Shown one piece after another: positions 42,419 through 52,870 of a stretch of DNA of 64,000 nucleotides; positions within the stretch are counted from its first letter, which is position 1; every line of letters begins with the position of its first letter. The notes below the pieces were generated by a model. It searched no databases and was not told the DNA's origin. It saw only the letters and a program-made list of their open reading frames with translations. The DNA lies in NCBI GenBank assembly GCA_933228895.1, contig OW121856.1, forward strand, positions 20,105,805-20,169,804, in the 5' to 3' direction. Source of the stretch: Platycnemis pennipes (lineage: Eukaryota; Arthropoda; Insecta; Odonata; Platycnemididae). The position numbers and the translations under genes are program-made.

Positions 42419-42560
42419 GTGCCAGGGTGGAAGGAGTGAAGGGTTATTTTGTTAGGGTGGTTAATATGTGGTGCCAGGGAGTGAAAGGTTATTTTGTTAG
42501 GGTGTTTAATAAGTTGTGCCAAGGAGTGAAAGGATATTTTGTTAAGGTGTTTAGTATTTA
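42419..42560. repeat. Three tandem ~46-52-bp repeats
   Basis: Units beginning TGCCAGG or TGCCAAGG occur at 42419, 42471 and 42517. Each contains GGAGTGAA, then a TTATTTTGTTAGGGTG-like block. They lie beyond the stop of N8, so on the minus strand they would be in its 3' UTR. Confidence 0.65.
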
Positions 42561-42631
42561 GGAAGGATATTTAGATTGGGAGTTCATTTGGGTTGAGGGA
42601 TTGACTTAGGGTTGGAAGTATTCACAGGGGG

Positions 42632-43885
42632 TCAATCTGGGAAAGGAGGTAGGAGATTTTCGAGTGCTGCCCCGCTTCTACCGCAACCAGGGTGAATTGA
42701 AGGTGGTGAAATTTGCATTAGGTAGGTAAAGGTATGAGGAGATGGAATGAGATTAGGAGAAAGGGAAATCGTAGATTGCATCGCGGCGTCCTCTTGAGTT
42801 TCTTCAGGGTTCTGCAGGTTGGTAGGCAGCTTCTCTTGGACGACTGGAGCCGAAGCTGGTGTTGAGGGAAATTGACGGTGGGGAAGATGGATGGAAGGAA
42901 GGTGGGAGATATCTTTTCGGATTTTAGGGAGTTTTCGTTTGCGGGTAGGTATTAGCTGAGGGAGTTTTTCGTGAGGATAAGGGTGTTTGCCGGTTGGCAG
43001 ATTAGGAGACCATAGGGAGGATATCAAAGGGTTAGTGGAGTATCTGACAGAGATGCCGTAGTTTCTGGTGTTGATATCCAGTAATTGTTGGAGCTGTGGA
43101 ATATGGAGATCCGCCTGAATCCGGGCATTTGATATAAACCAGGGAGCCCCTGCAATGCGACGTGCAATTTTGTTGATGACTGTTTGAATTTGTTTTTTCC
43201 GGGTTTCATTGATGGTGTACCATATAGGGCAGGCGTAGAGAATTTGTGGGAGGATGATGCTGGAAAAGATAAGGAGTTTATTGTGAAGCGAAGTGGGACT
43301 GTGGAAGTGAATGAGGGGATGAAGTGCATGCGTAGTTTTATTTACAGTAGAAAGTAATTTGGAGGTATGACCAGAGAAGGAGAGTCGTTCGTCTAAAGTC
43401 ACACCTAGAAAGGTAGTCTCAGTCACTTGTGGAATGAATTTATTGTATAAGGTCAAGGGAAAATTGTCACGTTTGGTGGACTTGTAAGTGAAGCAGAGTT
43501 TGGCACATTTGGACGGGTTAACCTGCAGTCGCCAGTCGTCAAGCCAGTCTTCTATAAGGTCAAGATGATCCTGAAGGGCGTCTGAGTTTTTGTCCGGCCA
43601 CCAGCTACGTGTAGCACGGTGGCGTCGTTCGCGTAGAGGTAGAGTTCGGTAAGGTCGGTAGTCGGAAAGTCGTCAATGAAGATATTGAATAGAGTGGGGC
43701 TGAGGACGGCTCCCTGAGGGACACCGGTATGTATGGGGAAGGAGTCGGAAGAGTAAGAGTTGTGACGTATTGAAAAGGTGCGATTAAGAAGGAAGGACTG
43801 AATGAGTTTGACCAGATGAGTGGGGACATTGATATTAATAAGTTTATGTAGAAGGCCATTGTGCCAGACTTTATCAAAATATTGG
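42632..43885 (-). pseudogene. N8: C-terminal RT part of a non-LTR ORF2
   Basis: A 5'-truncated copy. RT starts at FDKVWHNGLLHKL and continues through LLNRTFSIRH and HTGVPQGAVLSPTLFN. The catalytic box reads LYANDATVL, so the first Asp of YADD is Asn. A frameshift near 43590 moves reading to the frame with EDWLDDWRLQVNPSKC, FLGVTLDERLSF and CPIWYTI. The frame then runs to the stop at 42632. It is related to N9 and in the same orientation, but is a separate copy. Inactive on two counts. Confidence 0.8.
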
Positions 43886-43995
43886 GGCGTTTTTGCTGGG
43901 AAGTGGGTATATCTGTCCTATCGTACCGGATTGGAATTATACGTATATAAGTGTTTACATTTTAAAGCTGGGGAATTATTGTTTGTTCGTTAATT
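43886..43995 (-). other. Junction between N8 and the N9 3' end
   Basis: Short AT-rich segment containing CCTATCGTACCGGATTGGAA (43919-43938), a diverged match to the 86-bp repeat that flanks N10. Confidence 0.4.
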
Positions 43996-46951
43996 TTAGT
44001 CTGGTTCAGGCGGAATGAATGGGTTTGTTTGGACTGTTGCAATTGGAACCTCATTAGGAGCGTTATGGTTGAAATATTGAATCGCTAAGTTTTGCTGGGG
44101 TAACTGAGGAAATGCATGTAAGTCGTCATTGGACAGGTTTTGATCAAGGTGTATTATGGAGTGATGGATGGAAACTTTCTTAGGTTTTGGAGCAAAGCTT
44201 TCTGTGGATTCAAGGATAATTTGAGGAGGGTGGGCGTGGGCGCTAGAGAAAGGTTTCCAAAGGTTGTGGAAGAAAGGATTTGGGTGGCGGTCAATTGACT
44301 TCTTCAGAGAGACACACTTTCGAGTGAAATATTGAGAAACATAGTCAACTCCGAGTTCATTGTGGAGTTGTCGGTTTGTGTGGAACCATCTGGCTGCAGA
44401 GATTCCACGCACGGATTTATTTTGGAGAGTTTGAATTTTCTGAAGCTGCGTTTTGGATAGGGCTGCCGCCCAGATTTCGGAGCCATAGAAGACCGCAGGT
44501 CTCACTATGGACATGTAGAGGAGTTTTTTCTATTTTAATGATAGTTGACTTTTGTAGTTTAACAGCGGGTATAGACCCGCTCTTACAGCCTGGAATTTTC
44601 TAATGACATTTGTGAAATTGGGGTGAAAAGTTAGTTTGTCATCTAGATATACTCCTAAAAATTTAGCTGAAGAGGACATGGGAATGGTTTGGTTATTGAA
44701 TGAGAGTGAAGGGCCAGTTTGACGTAAGGAATGTTTGGTTTTGTCTCTGTAGAAGACAATCTCAGAACATTTACCTGGGTTTATGGCAATTTTCCACTGC
44801 AATGGCAATTTTCCACTGCAATGTCCATTTGGCGTATTCATTTAGTTGAGTTTGGAGTTGCTTGCGTGCCACGCAGAGCCATGCATGTGAGGAGGTGAAT
44901 GTCGTGTCATCAGAAAACAGATATGTGTTGGTTTGTGTTGTGAGTGGAATGTCATTTGTGTAAATGTTGTATAGTGTGGGTGAGAGGACAGCGCCCTGTG
45001 GCACACCAGCTAAGATTTGAAATTTATCTGTAATGTTATTCTGGTAGGAAACTGTGAAAGATCTATTTGTGAGGAAGGATTTGAGGATTTTGATTATACT
45101 AGTGAGAAAGCCTAATTGTATAAGTTTGTAGACAAGGCCCTGGTGCCAGACTTTGTCAAAGGCCTTGTCTACGTCAAGGAACACAGCTGATGTCAACCTG
45201 TGGTCCTCCTTTTGTCGGATGACAGATTCAACAAGGCGGGCAAGTTGGTGCACTGTTGAAGTCTTTGGAGTGAAGCCAGCTTGGTGGGGAATTTGAAGAG
45301 GTAGAAAAATTTCTTTGATCTGGATTAATAGGCATTTTTCCAAGAGCTTTGCAAACGTGTTAGTGAGAGAAATAGGTCGGAAGTTGTTTGGGTCTGTGAG
45401 ATCTTTGTTAGGTTTTGGTATTAAAATAATTTTTGCTTCTTTCCAGATAGGGGGAAAATAATTAATGTGAATGCAACTGTTAAGGAGTGCGTGTATTAGT
45501 GGGATGTATTTAGGAGGGAATAATTTAATTGCTCTGGGAGGAATGTTATCGGGGCCAGCAGATTTGTTGTTAGGTAATGCAGCAATAGGAGTTTTTAAAG
45601 CTTTTAGTGAAATATATTTAGGTTTTGATGAGGGAGCTAATGTTAATGAATCATATTCTGAGTTGACAATCTTCTCTGTTTCAGCGTGTTTGAGTGTTTG
45701 ATTAATTTGGAATCTCTTGTGGAGCATGGAAGCAAAGACATTTGCTTTTTCTGTTGGAGTCGTGAAAGTCTTGTTATTTGTAGCCAATGGGGGAGAATAT
45801 TGTCGTTTATTTCGTAACGCATGCGCTAATCTCCAGACGGAATTATCCTGTGTGGATAAATTCTGTAATGTGCTATCCCAGGCTTTATTTCGATGTGTAG
45901 TAATTTCTTGTTTTATGATTTTGTTAAGTTGGTTTATGATGAGTTTAAGATGTCTTTGCCTGTTGTGTGCAAACTCCCTTCTGGCTCTGTTTCTTTTTGT
46001 GATTAGGTGTTTAATGTGTGATGGGAGGGTGCACGTGTTGAGTTCTTTGGGTTTGCGTGAGTACAGCGATCTGTTTAAAGCATTAGTGATGCAAGAGTTT
46101 ATTAGTTGAATGGTTTGATCAATGGATGTTTCTGTGTTTTCTATGTATGTGTTAATAGTGTTGTACGTGAGATTATTTTCTAAGATTTCTGTATATAAAT
46201 CCCAATTCCTACTGGTGGAAGGTTTATTTGGAGCAAGGATAGGATTCAAGTCAAAATCAGTGAGTACCGGGAAGTGATCTGATGATCCTTCATGTAGTAC
46301 TTGGATGTGATGAGTGGTGTAGATGTTTTTGATTAAGGCAATATCTAATATGTCTGTGGTGTGTGTTGTATGCGAATGAGTTGGTTCATTAGGCGCTATG
46401 ACGTGTATTGAATTTTGTAATATGTATTTTTGCAGCATTCGTCCTTTCGCATTAGTGGCTTTGCAGCCCCAAGCTTTGTGTTTGCTGTTGATGTCTCCAA
46501 ATAGGAGGGTGGCTGTTTTGGCTGGAAAGAGGATGTCCAGTTCTTCTGTCAATAATGAATTCCTTGGAGGTATATAAGCTGAAAGTATGCTTATTTCTCC
46601 TGATTTTGTGATTATTTGTATACCTGTAATTTCTATATTAGTGATGTTGGTGTAATGTATTTGTTTGTGTTGTAATGATGATTTGAGGCCTATGGCTACT
46701 CCGCCAGAAGGTGTGTTTGAAGATGTGATTCTGTCATGTCTGTAGAATTTGTAGCCTGGGATGCGGATTTGTTGAGATGCTTTCAGACATGTTTCAGAGA
46801 GTGCGATCAAGTCTGGTTTGTGGCTTTCTATCATAAGCTTCAGTTCTTCCGTGCGTGGTGGAAGATGGCAGCAGTTCCACTGTAGAACTCGGAGATTGAC
46901 TATGTGGTTTCCTCTACTGTTGTGCTCCATAAAGAAGGGAAAAGAGTTCAA
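43996..46951 (-). pseudogene. N9 ORF2 (endonuclease + RT), two lesions
   Basis: Starts MNSFPFFMEHNSRG at 46951, with the endonuclease beginning at VLQWNCCHLPPRTEELK. It shows LIALSETCLK, GGVAIGLKSS, FGDINSKHKAWGC and SSDHFPVL. RT has GPDNIPPRAIK, LIPKPNKDLTDPNNFRPISLTN, FLDVDKAFDKVWH, GVPQGAVLSP and LFSDDTTF, where Ser replaces the usual Ala of the xADD box. A 19-bp tandem duplication (44783-44801, 44802-44820) shifts the frame. A later in-frame stop lies just before MSIVRPAVFYGSEIW. Without those lesions the protein would be full length. Confidence 0.85.
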
Positions 46952-48776
46952 GGGCGTGCTTTAGAAGGATAGGGATGGCGTCGTAGAAGGAGTGGATATA
47001 CAGGTAAGACGGGATTTTGCTCAGTCCCCATTGAATTATTGCAGCCCAGTTTAGGGAGCCATTTGGTGATCTGAGTGAATAAGTTTCTGGTGTTGCAAGT
47101 GGAACAGTAGGAGTTGATTGGTTCACTGAGGATGTGGGAATGGGAATAGGGACATTGCTGGGAACGGATGCAGGAATTACAGGAGATTGAGGTGATGACG
47201 GTCTGTCATTCGATTCCTCAGTTATTGTCACACCACTATTTGGCGGCAGGATTGGAGCTGGTTGGGAGGTCGTCCTATTGAGGTTCTGCGGTATATTAAT
47301 TCTAGCTCTTGGTGTTTGTCTCTGAGGTTTTGGTTCCTCATAATGTCTAAGGGGATTCCTTTTTTGAATGTTTGGTGTGTGTGGTTTTGTGTGAGTATTT
47401 GGCATTTCTGCACTTTCTTCATCGCCGGATGTAGTATGCTTTTCAGCATCATCTTGGTCAATGTCCAGTACTTGAAAAGTGTTCCCGGTAGGGAAAAGCT
47501 CCCTAGCAACAACAGGAGTTTTAAGGGATTGTGGGTATCGGGATTGCCATGGGTTTATTTTAGGAATGGGTGCAGGTTGAATGTTGTTGGTAAGATGAGT
47601 TGAGGTTGGGGTGGCTGTGGATGCATTTCGTTGCATGTCCGCGACTTTTCGCACAAATTTAGGGCATTTTTTGTACGTTGCAGCGTGGGGACCGCCGCAA
47701 TTAAAACACTTCAGTGGATGCCCAAGGGGCAATGTGCAGTCGCCAGTATGGTGAGATTTTGCACATCGAGCACAGTTTGGATCAAGCTCGCAGTAATTTT
47801 TTGTGTGACCTATGCGGCAACATTTGGTACATTGCGCTGGCCCAGTGGATCTGCGGTATTCCTCTATTGAGATAGGTATGCCTCTAATGGTGGTGAGTTT
47901 CAGCAGTTCGGCTTCCTGGTTCTTTTTGGTGAGCAGGATTTTGTAGAGGTTTGTTGACCTGGGGGCCGTCTCCTCCGTTGTGTTCCTGAATGGTCGGGTG
48001 GTTGTCAGTGGGTCGAATAGGTCTTTTTCAAAACCTTGGTCAATCAATTCCTGTTGTAGAAATTCCTTTGGCAGTTCCTCTGTAAGGCCTTTGATGACGT
48101 ATATACGTCGTTACTCCGGCGGAAGGGCGTTTGTTGAAAATTGCGCTTTTGCGTTTTGTAGAATTTCTTTGATTTTTCTGAAATCCTCAAGGCATCGTGC
48201 ATTGATGATGATACATTGATTTGTGACAGTGGTTCCTATTGGGTAATTTATTTGTTTTTTAATATTGTCGTAGAGCTTGGCATATAGTTTGAAATCGTAA
48301 AGGCGAATGGCCGGGATTCCTGAGGTCTTGTAAGGAGTTCGTGCATTATTATTAGTGGGAACGGGAACGGAGTTTGATTTTTTGGGAGTGGTTTTTTTGC
48401 GACTGATGGTTGCCCAGTCGGATACATTAGTAAAGGTTGAGGAATTTGGTTTGTCTGTTTCTATTTGTGGGGGAATTATGAGTTCAGCAACTGCGGGTGT
48501 GTTTGGCCTGACTTGGTTCGTGTAGTGAGCTTCCGCTGGTTGAGGGTTTTTCTTTTGTGCTGCAGGGAATTCTTTTTTGGCAGTTTCATTCTTGATTTTT
48601 AGTTGATGTCTAGTCATTATTTTAGCAGGACTTTTTAGGGTTTGTTCTTGTACTGAGGTTGAGCTGTCCGATTGGTATGAATATTCGGAATCGTTGGAAG
48701 ATTGGCAGGTTTCAATGGATTCTTGGTCTATTTCTTCGGTAGGCTCTTCAGCCGGGGATTGTTCAGTTTCTTCCAT
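46914..48776 (-). pseudogene. N9 ORF1 (gag, PRE_C2HC-like + CCHC), one in-frame stop
   Basis: MEETEQSPAEEPTEE at 48776 opens an acidic, Ser-rich N-terminus. A domain resembling PRE_C2HC follows (IPAIRLYDFKLYAKLY ... QCIIINARCLEDFRKIKEIL). An in-frame TAA at 48111-48113 breaks it. Reading continues with RRIYVIKGLTEELPKE and TTTRPFRN, then knuckles CTKCCRIGHTKNYC, CARCAKSHHTGDC and CFNCGGPHAATYKKC. A Pro-rich tail ends with WAAIIQWGLSKIPSYLYI. The 3' end overlaps the ORF2 start by about 38 bases in another frame. Confidence 0.85.
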
Positions 48777-49345
48777 GATGAGACACGATATGTCGTGCGT
48801 TTTGATGTACGAAGCGATCTATCTTACGTATTCTGAAATCAGGTTTGTTCCAATACGGTCCGACAGTGGCTAGGTAGGGTTTGCCAAAGTTTCTGATTTC
48901 TGCCGATAATTCTTCCTTGTAGGTGAACGCTCTACGCGACTTGTGCCTTGCGCCTCTTCTGCTTCGTGCCGCCTCTACAAGAACCACTTCGACCAACGCT
49001 TCTCTTGGACTTCCCTACTCTCCTGATCGACCATTGCACCGCCCGGACTTCTCTCCTGCAACGACCACCACTTCGCTTGGACTTAACTCTCCCGTAACGA
49101 CCATCGCACCGCCTGGACAACGTTAGATTCCTGCAAAAATCGATTACTGCATCCTTTAACCTTCCTCCCTTGCGCATAGGAACTGCTACGAGGGTGGCTA
49201 ACCAAGTCCCACTCGATCTTCGTAGTTGGTGTCCTTGCACCGCGCATTCCTCCACGGTCGTCTTTCACTGAGGAACCAGACAGAGGGCTTGCACCTCCCT
49301 TGCTGGGAAATCGGTGACGGTCCACTTCATAGGGGCCCCCATCCA
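48777..49345. other. N9 leader, a short minisatellite, and a plus-strand N6-type leader fragment
   Basis: Adjacent to N9 ORF1 is leader sequence that includes an inverted, diverged copy of the 86-bp repeat (about 48855-48920). At 48980-49130 a C-rich unit of about 65-70 bp (CGACCATTGCACCGCCCGGA ... CGACCATCGCACCGCCTGGA) is repeated. From 49194 to 49345 the plus strand has GAGGGTGGC, AGAGGGCTTGCACCTCC and CGGTCCACTT, as in the N6 leader. No gene supported. Confidence 0.45.
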
Positions 49346-49515
49346 CCAAAATCCTACCACACCCGCAGTAATCCAAACGACCTACATTGGCAAAAACCCA
49401 ACGATCCACTATCGTAACGTATTGGAGCAAACTTCCCAGATTCTTTAAATACGCGGCAAAAACCGGAAAGATTTGGTCAAACCCCAACAATCCCCTATCG
49501 TACCATATTGGAGCA
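49346..49515 (+). repeat. 86-bp tandem repeat, left block beside N10
   Basis: ATTGGAGCA occurs at 49421 and 49507, giving an 86-bp period. The unit carries AAATACGCGGCAAAAACCG, GATTTGG and CCTATCGTACCAT. A further, diverged partial unit precedes it. The block ends at TTGGAGCA (49508-49515), one copy of the N10 target duplication, and continues in register on the other side of N10 at 52871. Confidence 0.8.
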
Positions 49516-49649
49516 GAAGCAACTCTACTAATGCCCCTTCCTCTGGTGGTGGGACAGCTGATCGCCTTGCCGGGCCGGTGCCCACTAAGGCGTGGTTGTG
49601 GCGAGTATCTGCAGCTCTTGTATTTGTCTCTCTGCCTCGGAGTCAGAAT

Positions 49650-52409
49650 TCACTCCATCCGGGGCCGTTTGGGGGGTTGGGAGTCCTCCGTGGCCAGGCT
49701 CGCGATCGGGCGCTTGTAGCGGTCCCACGGCAGAACCTCGATGGTGGACAGCTTGGAAATGGCGCTGTAAGGTGAGCTCTCAGCTTTCTCGATGAAGCGC
49801 TGTGCAAGTTTCGGCAGGAGGACTTCAAGGGGAACCAGGAGTCCGTCCCTGTGTAGCGTCTCCGTCTTTTCCTGGATCGGGCGAGCCAGGATCTGCCGCA
49901 GTGCTCGGTTTTGGACCGACTGAAGTCTTCCGATGTGGGACCGCGCTGCACTGGAGCACACCGGGGCTGCGTATGTTAGAGTGGAGAGTACGCAGGCTTT
50001 GTAGAGCCTGCGCTCTGTCTCGACGGTCGGGACTGTGGATCCCAGAAGCGGCCGGAGACGCCCCAGGGCAGCACTCCCACGTGCGCGGGCTCTTTCCACT
50101 TGGCGTCTCCATAGGAGTTTTTGGTCCAGTAGAACTCCTAGGTACTGGACCTCCGTGTCCCAGGGCAGCTGCTCTCCGTTGACCATCAAGTGGGCTTCCG
50201 GGGTAGCTGTCCTTCTCCGGTGGAATAGGATGGCTTTGGTCTTGCCAGCGTTAGCAGCAATCCTCCAGCGACGGTAGTAGAGTAAGAGGCCATCAACCGC
50301 CTTCTGCAGCGTCTTGACAGCAGCCTCCTTGTTCCAGGACCTGGACAGGAGTGCCGCATCATCCGCGTACAGGGACAGAACCGTGTTCCAACCATTGCTG
50401 GTAGGAATATCACTGGTGAAGATGTTGAAGAGGATCGGACCAAGGACCGATCCCTGAGGAACGCCAGCAGCAATCTGTCGGGTTCCGGAACGAGTCCGGA
50501 TCCAGCGAACAGCGAAGGTTCTGCCCTGCAGGTAGGAGCGGATCAGCTGGGTGATCCAGTCCGGAAGCTGCATACGCGCCATCTTCAGGAGAAGAGCCTG
50601 ATGCCAGACTCGGTCAAAAGCCTTCGAGATGTCGAAGAAGGCTCCGGCTACGAGCATCCTCCTGTTAAAGGAGTCGGTGATGAAGTCCGTCGCGCGCATC
50701 AGCTGTTGCACCGTGGAGTGGCCGTCCCGGAAGCCAAACTGCTCGTCCGGTAGGGAGCCAGCTTCCCGTACTAGGTCGTAGAGAGGCCACCGAAGCAGTC
50801 GTTCGAATATCTTTCCGAAGCCATCGAGGAGGGAAATCGGCCGGAAGTCGCCCGGCTCCAGTTCCGCTCCCTGTGTTTTGGGGAGGCAGGTAATTACAGC
50901 CCGTTTCCAGGGAAGCAGAAAGTGAGAGATCCCCACACAGCCATTGAAGAGGCGTGTGAGGTAGGTCGCCGCCGCCCACGGGAGCTGCCGAAGCACGACG
51001 TTTGGGATGCCGTCGGTTCCAGGTGCTCTCCGGGTGTTCAGGCCGCGAATGATGGCAATGGTGTCCTTTTCCGTGAAACTCGGGAGATCCGCGTCGTCCA
51101 GCTCCACATGGCTGTGGAGCACGGCGGCCGCAGCAAGTTCAGCGTCCCCAATGATGGACTCCGGAGTCGGCGGGTTTGGCACGAAGATGCCCTCTAGGTG
51201 GTCTGCAAGCATGTCAGCTTTTTGCTGAGGGGTGATGGCAGTCCTCCCGTCCTTCGTGATAACCGGGTCCCGCTGCTGTTGAGTCCGGGCCATCTTGAGA
51301 CGGCGGCAGACTTTCCAAACAGCGTCAGACTCCTCTTCATGTCCCGCTTCCAGGACTTCAACTAGGTGGACTTCCCAGTGGTCTCTGCGGACATCACGGA
51401 GGGCAGAGCGGATGCGTTCGTCCGCTACGGTGAGTTCCCTCCTGAGGTCCCCTGTGCGGTAGCGTTGCCATCGACGACGGAGGTTGTTGCGCCTGGTGAT
51501 CAGGAGCCGGACTCCGGTGGGCAGAGGTATGCGCACCGTTTGGATCTGTTGCCGCTTCTTCGGGATGGCCCTGTCCATGGCAGTTGTGACGGTGGCCGCG
51601 AGGTGAGCAGCCATTTCGTCAGCTTCCCGCGGAGTGGTAGGTGGCAGTTGCGTGGTAGGCAGGGCACCCGCGACAAGCTGCCGGAAGGTCGTCCAGTCCG
51701 CATGCTGGAGGTCGAGCCGTTCCGTAGGCGGTTCCCGCAGAGTGCTCCGGCCCAGCATCAAGAGCGTCGGGTTGTGGTCCGACGACAGCTCGACGCAGGA
51801 GAACATGCTGAGTGACCACCGAACATTGCGCGCAATGGCGATGTCCAGCACTCCCCCGAGTTGATGAGTGGGCGTGGTTGGTGCCAGGACCACCAGGCCC
51901 TCTTCGTCCGCAAGTTGTCGCAGCTTGTTCCCCCGCAGGTTGCTGACCCGGGAGTGCCAAGTAGTGTGTTTGGCATTCAGGTCGCCGAGGACGATGGACG
52001 GTCCAGTTCCAGCTCCCAGCGGGACCAGGGTGTTATCCGGACAGAAGGAGTCTCCAGGAGGGTAGTAGATGGAGGTGATCCGCAGCCACTCCCGGCCGAT
52101 GTTAACTTCCACCGACACCGCCTCCGCGCCGGTCAGCACATGTGTGCGGCAGGCTCGGTGTTGCAGCGTGCGGTGGACAAGGATGGCCGCACCTCCGCTT
52201 GGCCGGACACCACACTGGACGTCCCTGTCGGCACGAAAAATCGTCCATCCAGGCATCGTCCATCGGCTCTCCGGTCGTAGGTGCGTTTCATTAATGGCTG
52301 CAACGGTGGCGTTCTTCTCCTGAAGGAAGGCCCTTAGTTCCTCCTTCCGTTTGGCGACGCCCCTTGCATTCCACTGTGCGATAATGGTGGTCCCACGTCT
52401 AGCATCCAT
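49650..52409 (-). CDS. N10 ORF2, intact endonuclease-RT
   Basis: I chose ATG 52409 (MDARRGTTIIAQWNARG) because the endonuclease begins there; the frame is open to 52517. Motifs are AQWNARG, INETHL, GGAAILVHR, GDLNAKHTTWHS and SSDHNPTL. RT follows with APGTDGIPN, LPKTQGAELEPGDFRPISLLDG, GFRDGHSTVQQL, FFDISKAFDRVWH, GVPQGSVLGPILFN and LYADDAALL with the catalytic YADD. The C-terminal part has YLGVLLDQKLLW and RALRQILARP. About 919 residues from the chosen ATG, no lesion. N4a and N4b are its decayed relatives. The start overlaps the ORF1 stop (52401-52399) by 11 bases. Confidence 0.88.
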   Translation of the reverse strand: MDARRGTTIIAQWNARGVAKRKEELRAFLQEKNATVAAINETHLRPESRWTMPGWTIFRADRDVQCGVRPSGGAAILVHRTLQHRACRTHVLTGAEAVSVEVNIGREWLRITSIYYPPGDSFCPDNTLVPLGAGTGPSIVLGDLNAKHTTWHSRVSNLRGNKLRQLADEEGLVVLAPTTPTHQLGGVLDIAIARNVRWSLSMFSCVELSSDHNPTLLMLGRSTLREPPTERLDLQHADWTTFRQLVAGALPTTQLPPTTPREADEMAAHLAATVTTAMDRAIPKKRQQIQTVRIPLPTGVRLLITRRNNLRRRWQRYRTGDLRRELTVADERIRSALRDVRRDHWEVHLVEVLEAGHEEESDAVWKVCRRLKMARTQQQRDPVITKDGRTAITPQQKADMLADHLEGIFVPNPPTPESIIGDAELAAAAVLHSHVELDDADLPSFTEKDTIAIIRGLNTRRAPGTDGIPNVVLRQLPWAAATYLTRLFNGCVGISHFLLPWKRAVITCLPKTQGAELEPGDFRPISLLDGFGKIFERLLRWPLYDLVREAGSLPDEQFGFRDGHSTVQQLMRATDFITDSFNRRMLVAGAFFDISKAFDRVWHQALLLKMARMQLPDWITQLIRSYLQGRTFAVRWIRTRSGTRQIAAGVPQGSVLGPILFNIFTSDIPTSNGWNTVLSLYADDAALLSRSWNKEAAVKTLQKAVDGLLLYYRRWRIAANAGKTKAILFHRRRTATPEAHLMVNGEQLPWDTEVQYLGVLLDQKLLWRRQVERARARGSAALGRLRPLLGSTVPTVETERRLYKACVLSTLTYAAPVCSSAARSHIGRLQSVQNRALRQILARPIQEKTETLHRDGLLVPLEVLLPKLAQRFIEKAESSPYSAISKLSTIEVLPWDRYKRPIASLATEDSQPPKRPRME

Positions 52410-52869
52410 TCTCGGGTGCAGCAACGCGGGCAGAAGCCAACTCCTCGAGGAGAGAGAGCAGGAGCGATCCTTCCCGGGAGTGGATGTAGCGCCGGAGGGT
52501 GCGACAGATGGTACCAATTGTGGCCCAGATGTCGTCGTCAGCAGCGGCGTCTGCGGAGGCTGCAGGCAGTCCTGTTGGCTGCCTGTTTAGCTGTGGCTGT
52601 GCGGTGGACGGCATATCCTGGGTGGAGGCCGGCAGTGATGGACCTTGCGAGTGGTTCGGCGCTGGGTTGGTCCTTGCGGAGGCCGTTGCGGGCTTCCGCT
52701 GCGGGCCCGGTAAGGGACCAGCAGGAATAACCGAACGTGCCTGTGCGTGGCCCTGTGAAGGGCCGGTTTCCACGGTTCCTTGGCAGTGCGTAGATCCATG
52801 GACTGCTTGGGCAGAGTGCGTCTTCGACCGCTTCCCTCTCTTCCGTTTCTTCTTCTTGTTAGATAGATC
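52399..52869 (-). CDS. N10 ORF1-like frame, short, no zinc knuckles
   Basis: The frame is open through the element's 5' end into the flanking repeat (to 52965), so residues before 52870 are not element-encoded. Inside the element it starts KDLSNKKKKRKRGKRSK, a basic patch, then a Pro/Gln/Ala-rich region. It ends in a helical TLRRYIHSREGSLLLSLLEEL, a C-terminus comparable in position to that of N5 and N6 ORF1. No CCHC knuckle is present, unlike every other ORF1 here. There is no clear ATG inside the element before the C-terminal half. Either the central gag domain was deleted or ORF1 of this lineage is minimal. Confidence 0.55.
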   Translation of the reverse strand, partial: DLSNKKKKRKRGKRSKTHSAQAVHGSTHCQGTVETGPSQGHAQARSVIPAGPLPGPQRKPATASARTNPAPNHSQGPSLPASTQDMPSTAQPQLNRQPTGLPAASADAAADDDIWATIGTICRTLRRYIHSREGSLLLSLLEELASARVAAPENGC

Positions 52870-52870
52870 T

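Larger units (their letters stand above)
49516..52870 (-). mobile_element. N10: non-LTR retrotransposon inserted in the 86-bp repeat
   Basis: Bounded by TTGGAGCA on both sides (49508-49515 and 52871-52878). Removing it restores an in-register 86-bp repeat. The 3' end (left) is not poly(A) and runs AGTTGCTTC directly into the duplication on the minus strand. It contains ORF2 and an atypical ORF1. Clean boundaries and precise siting inside a tandem repeat resemble target-specific lineages such as the R1 clade, but one insertion cannot prove specificity. Confidence 0.8.

Noticed and set aside
42376..42560. CRISPR-like array
   Set aside because: Three contiguous diverged units without spacers, in a eukaryotic retroelement tail; a minisatellite explains it.
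50035..52323. Plus-strand ORFs opposite N10 ORF2
   Set aside because: Shadows of a long intact RT gene; no conserved domains.
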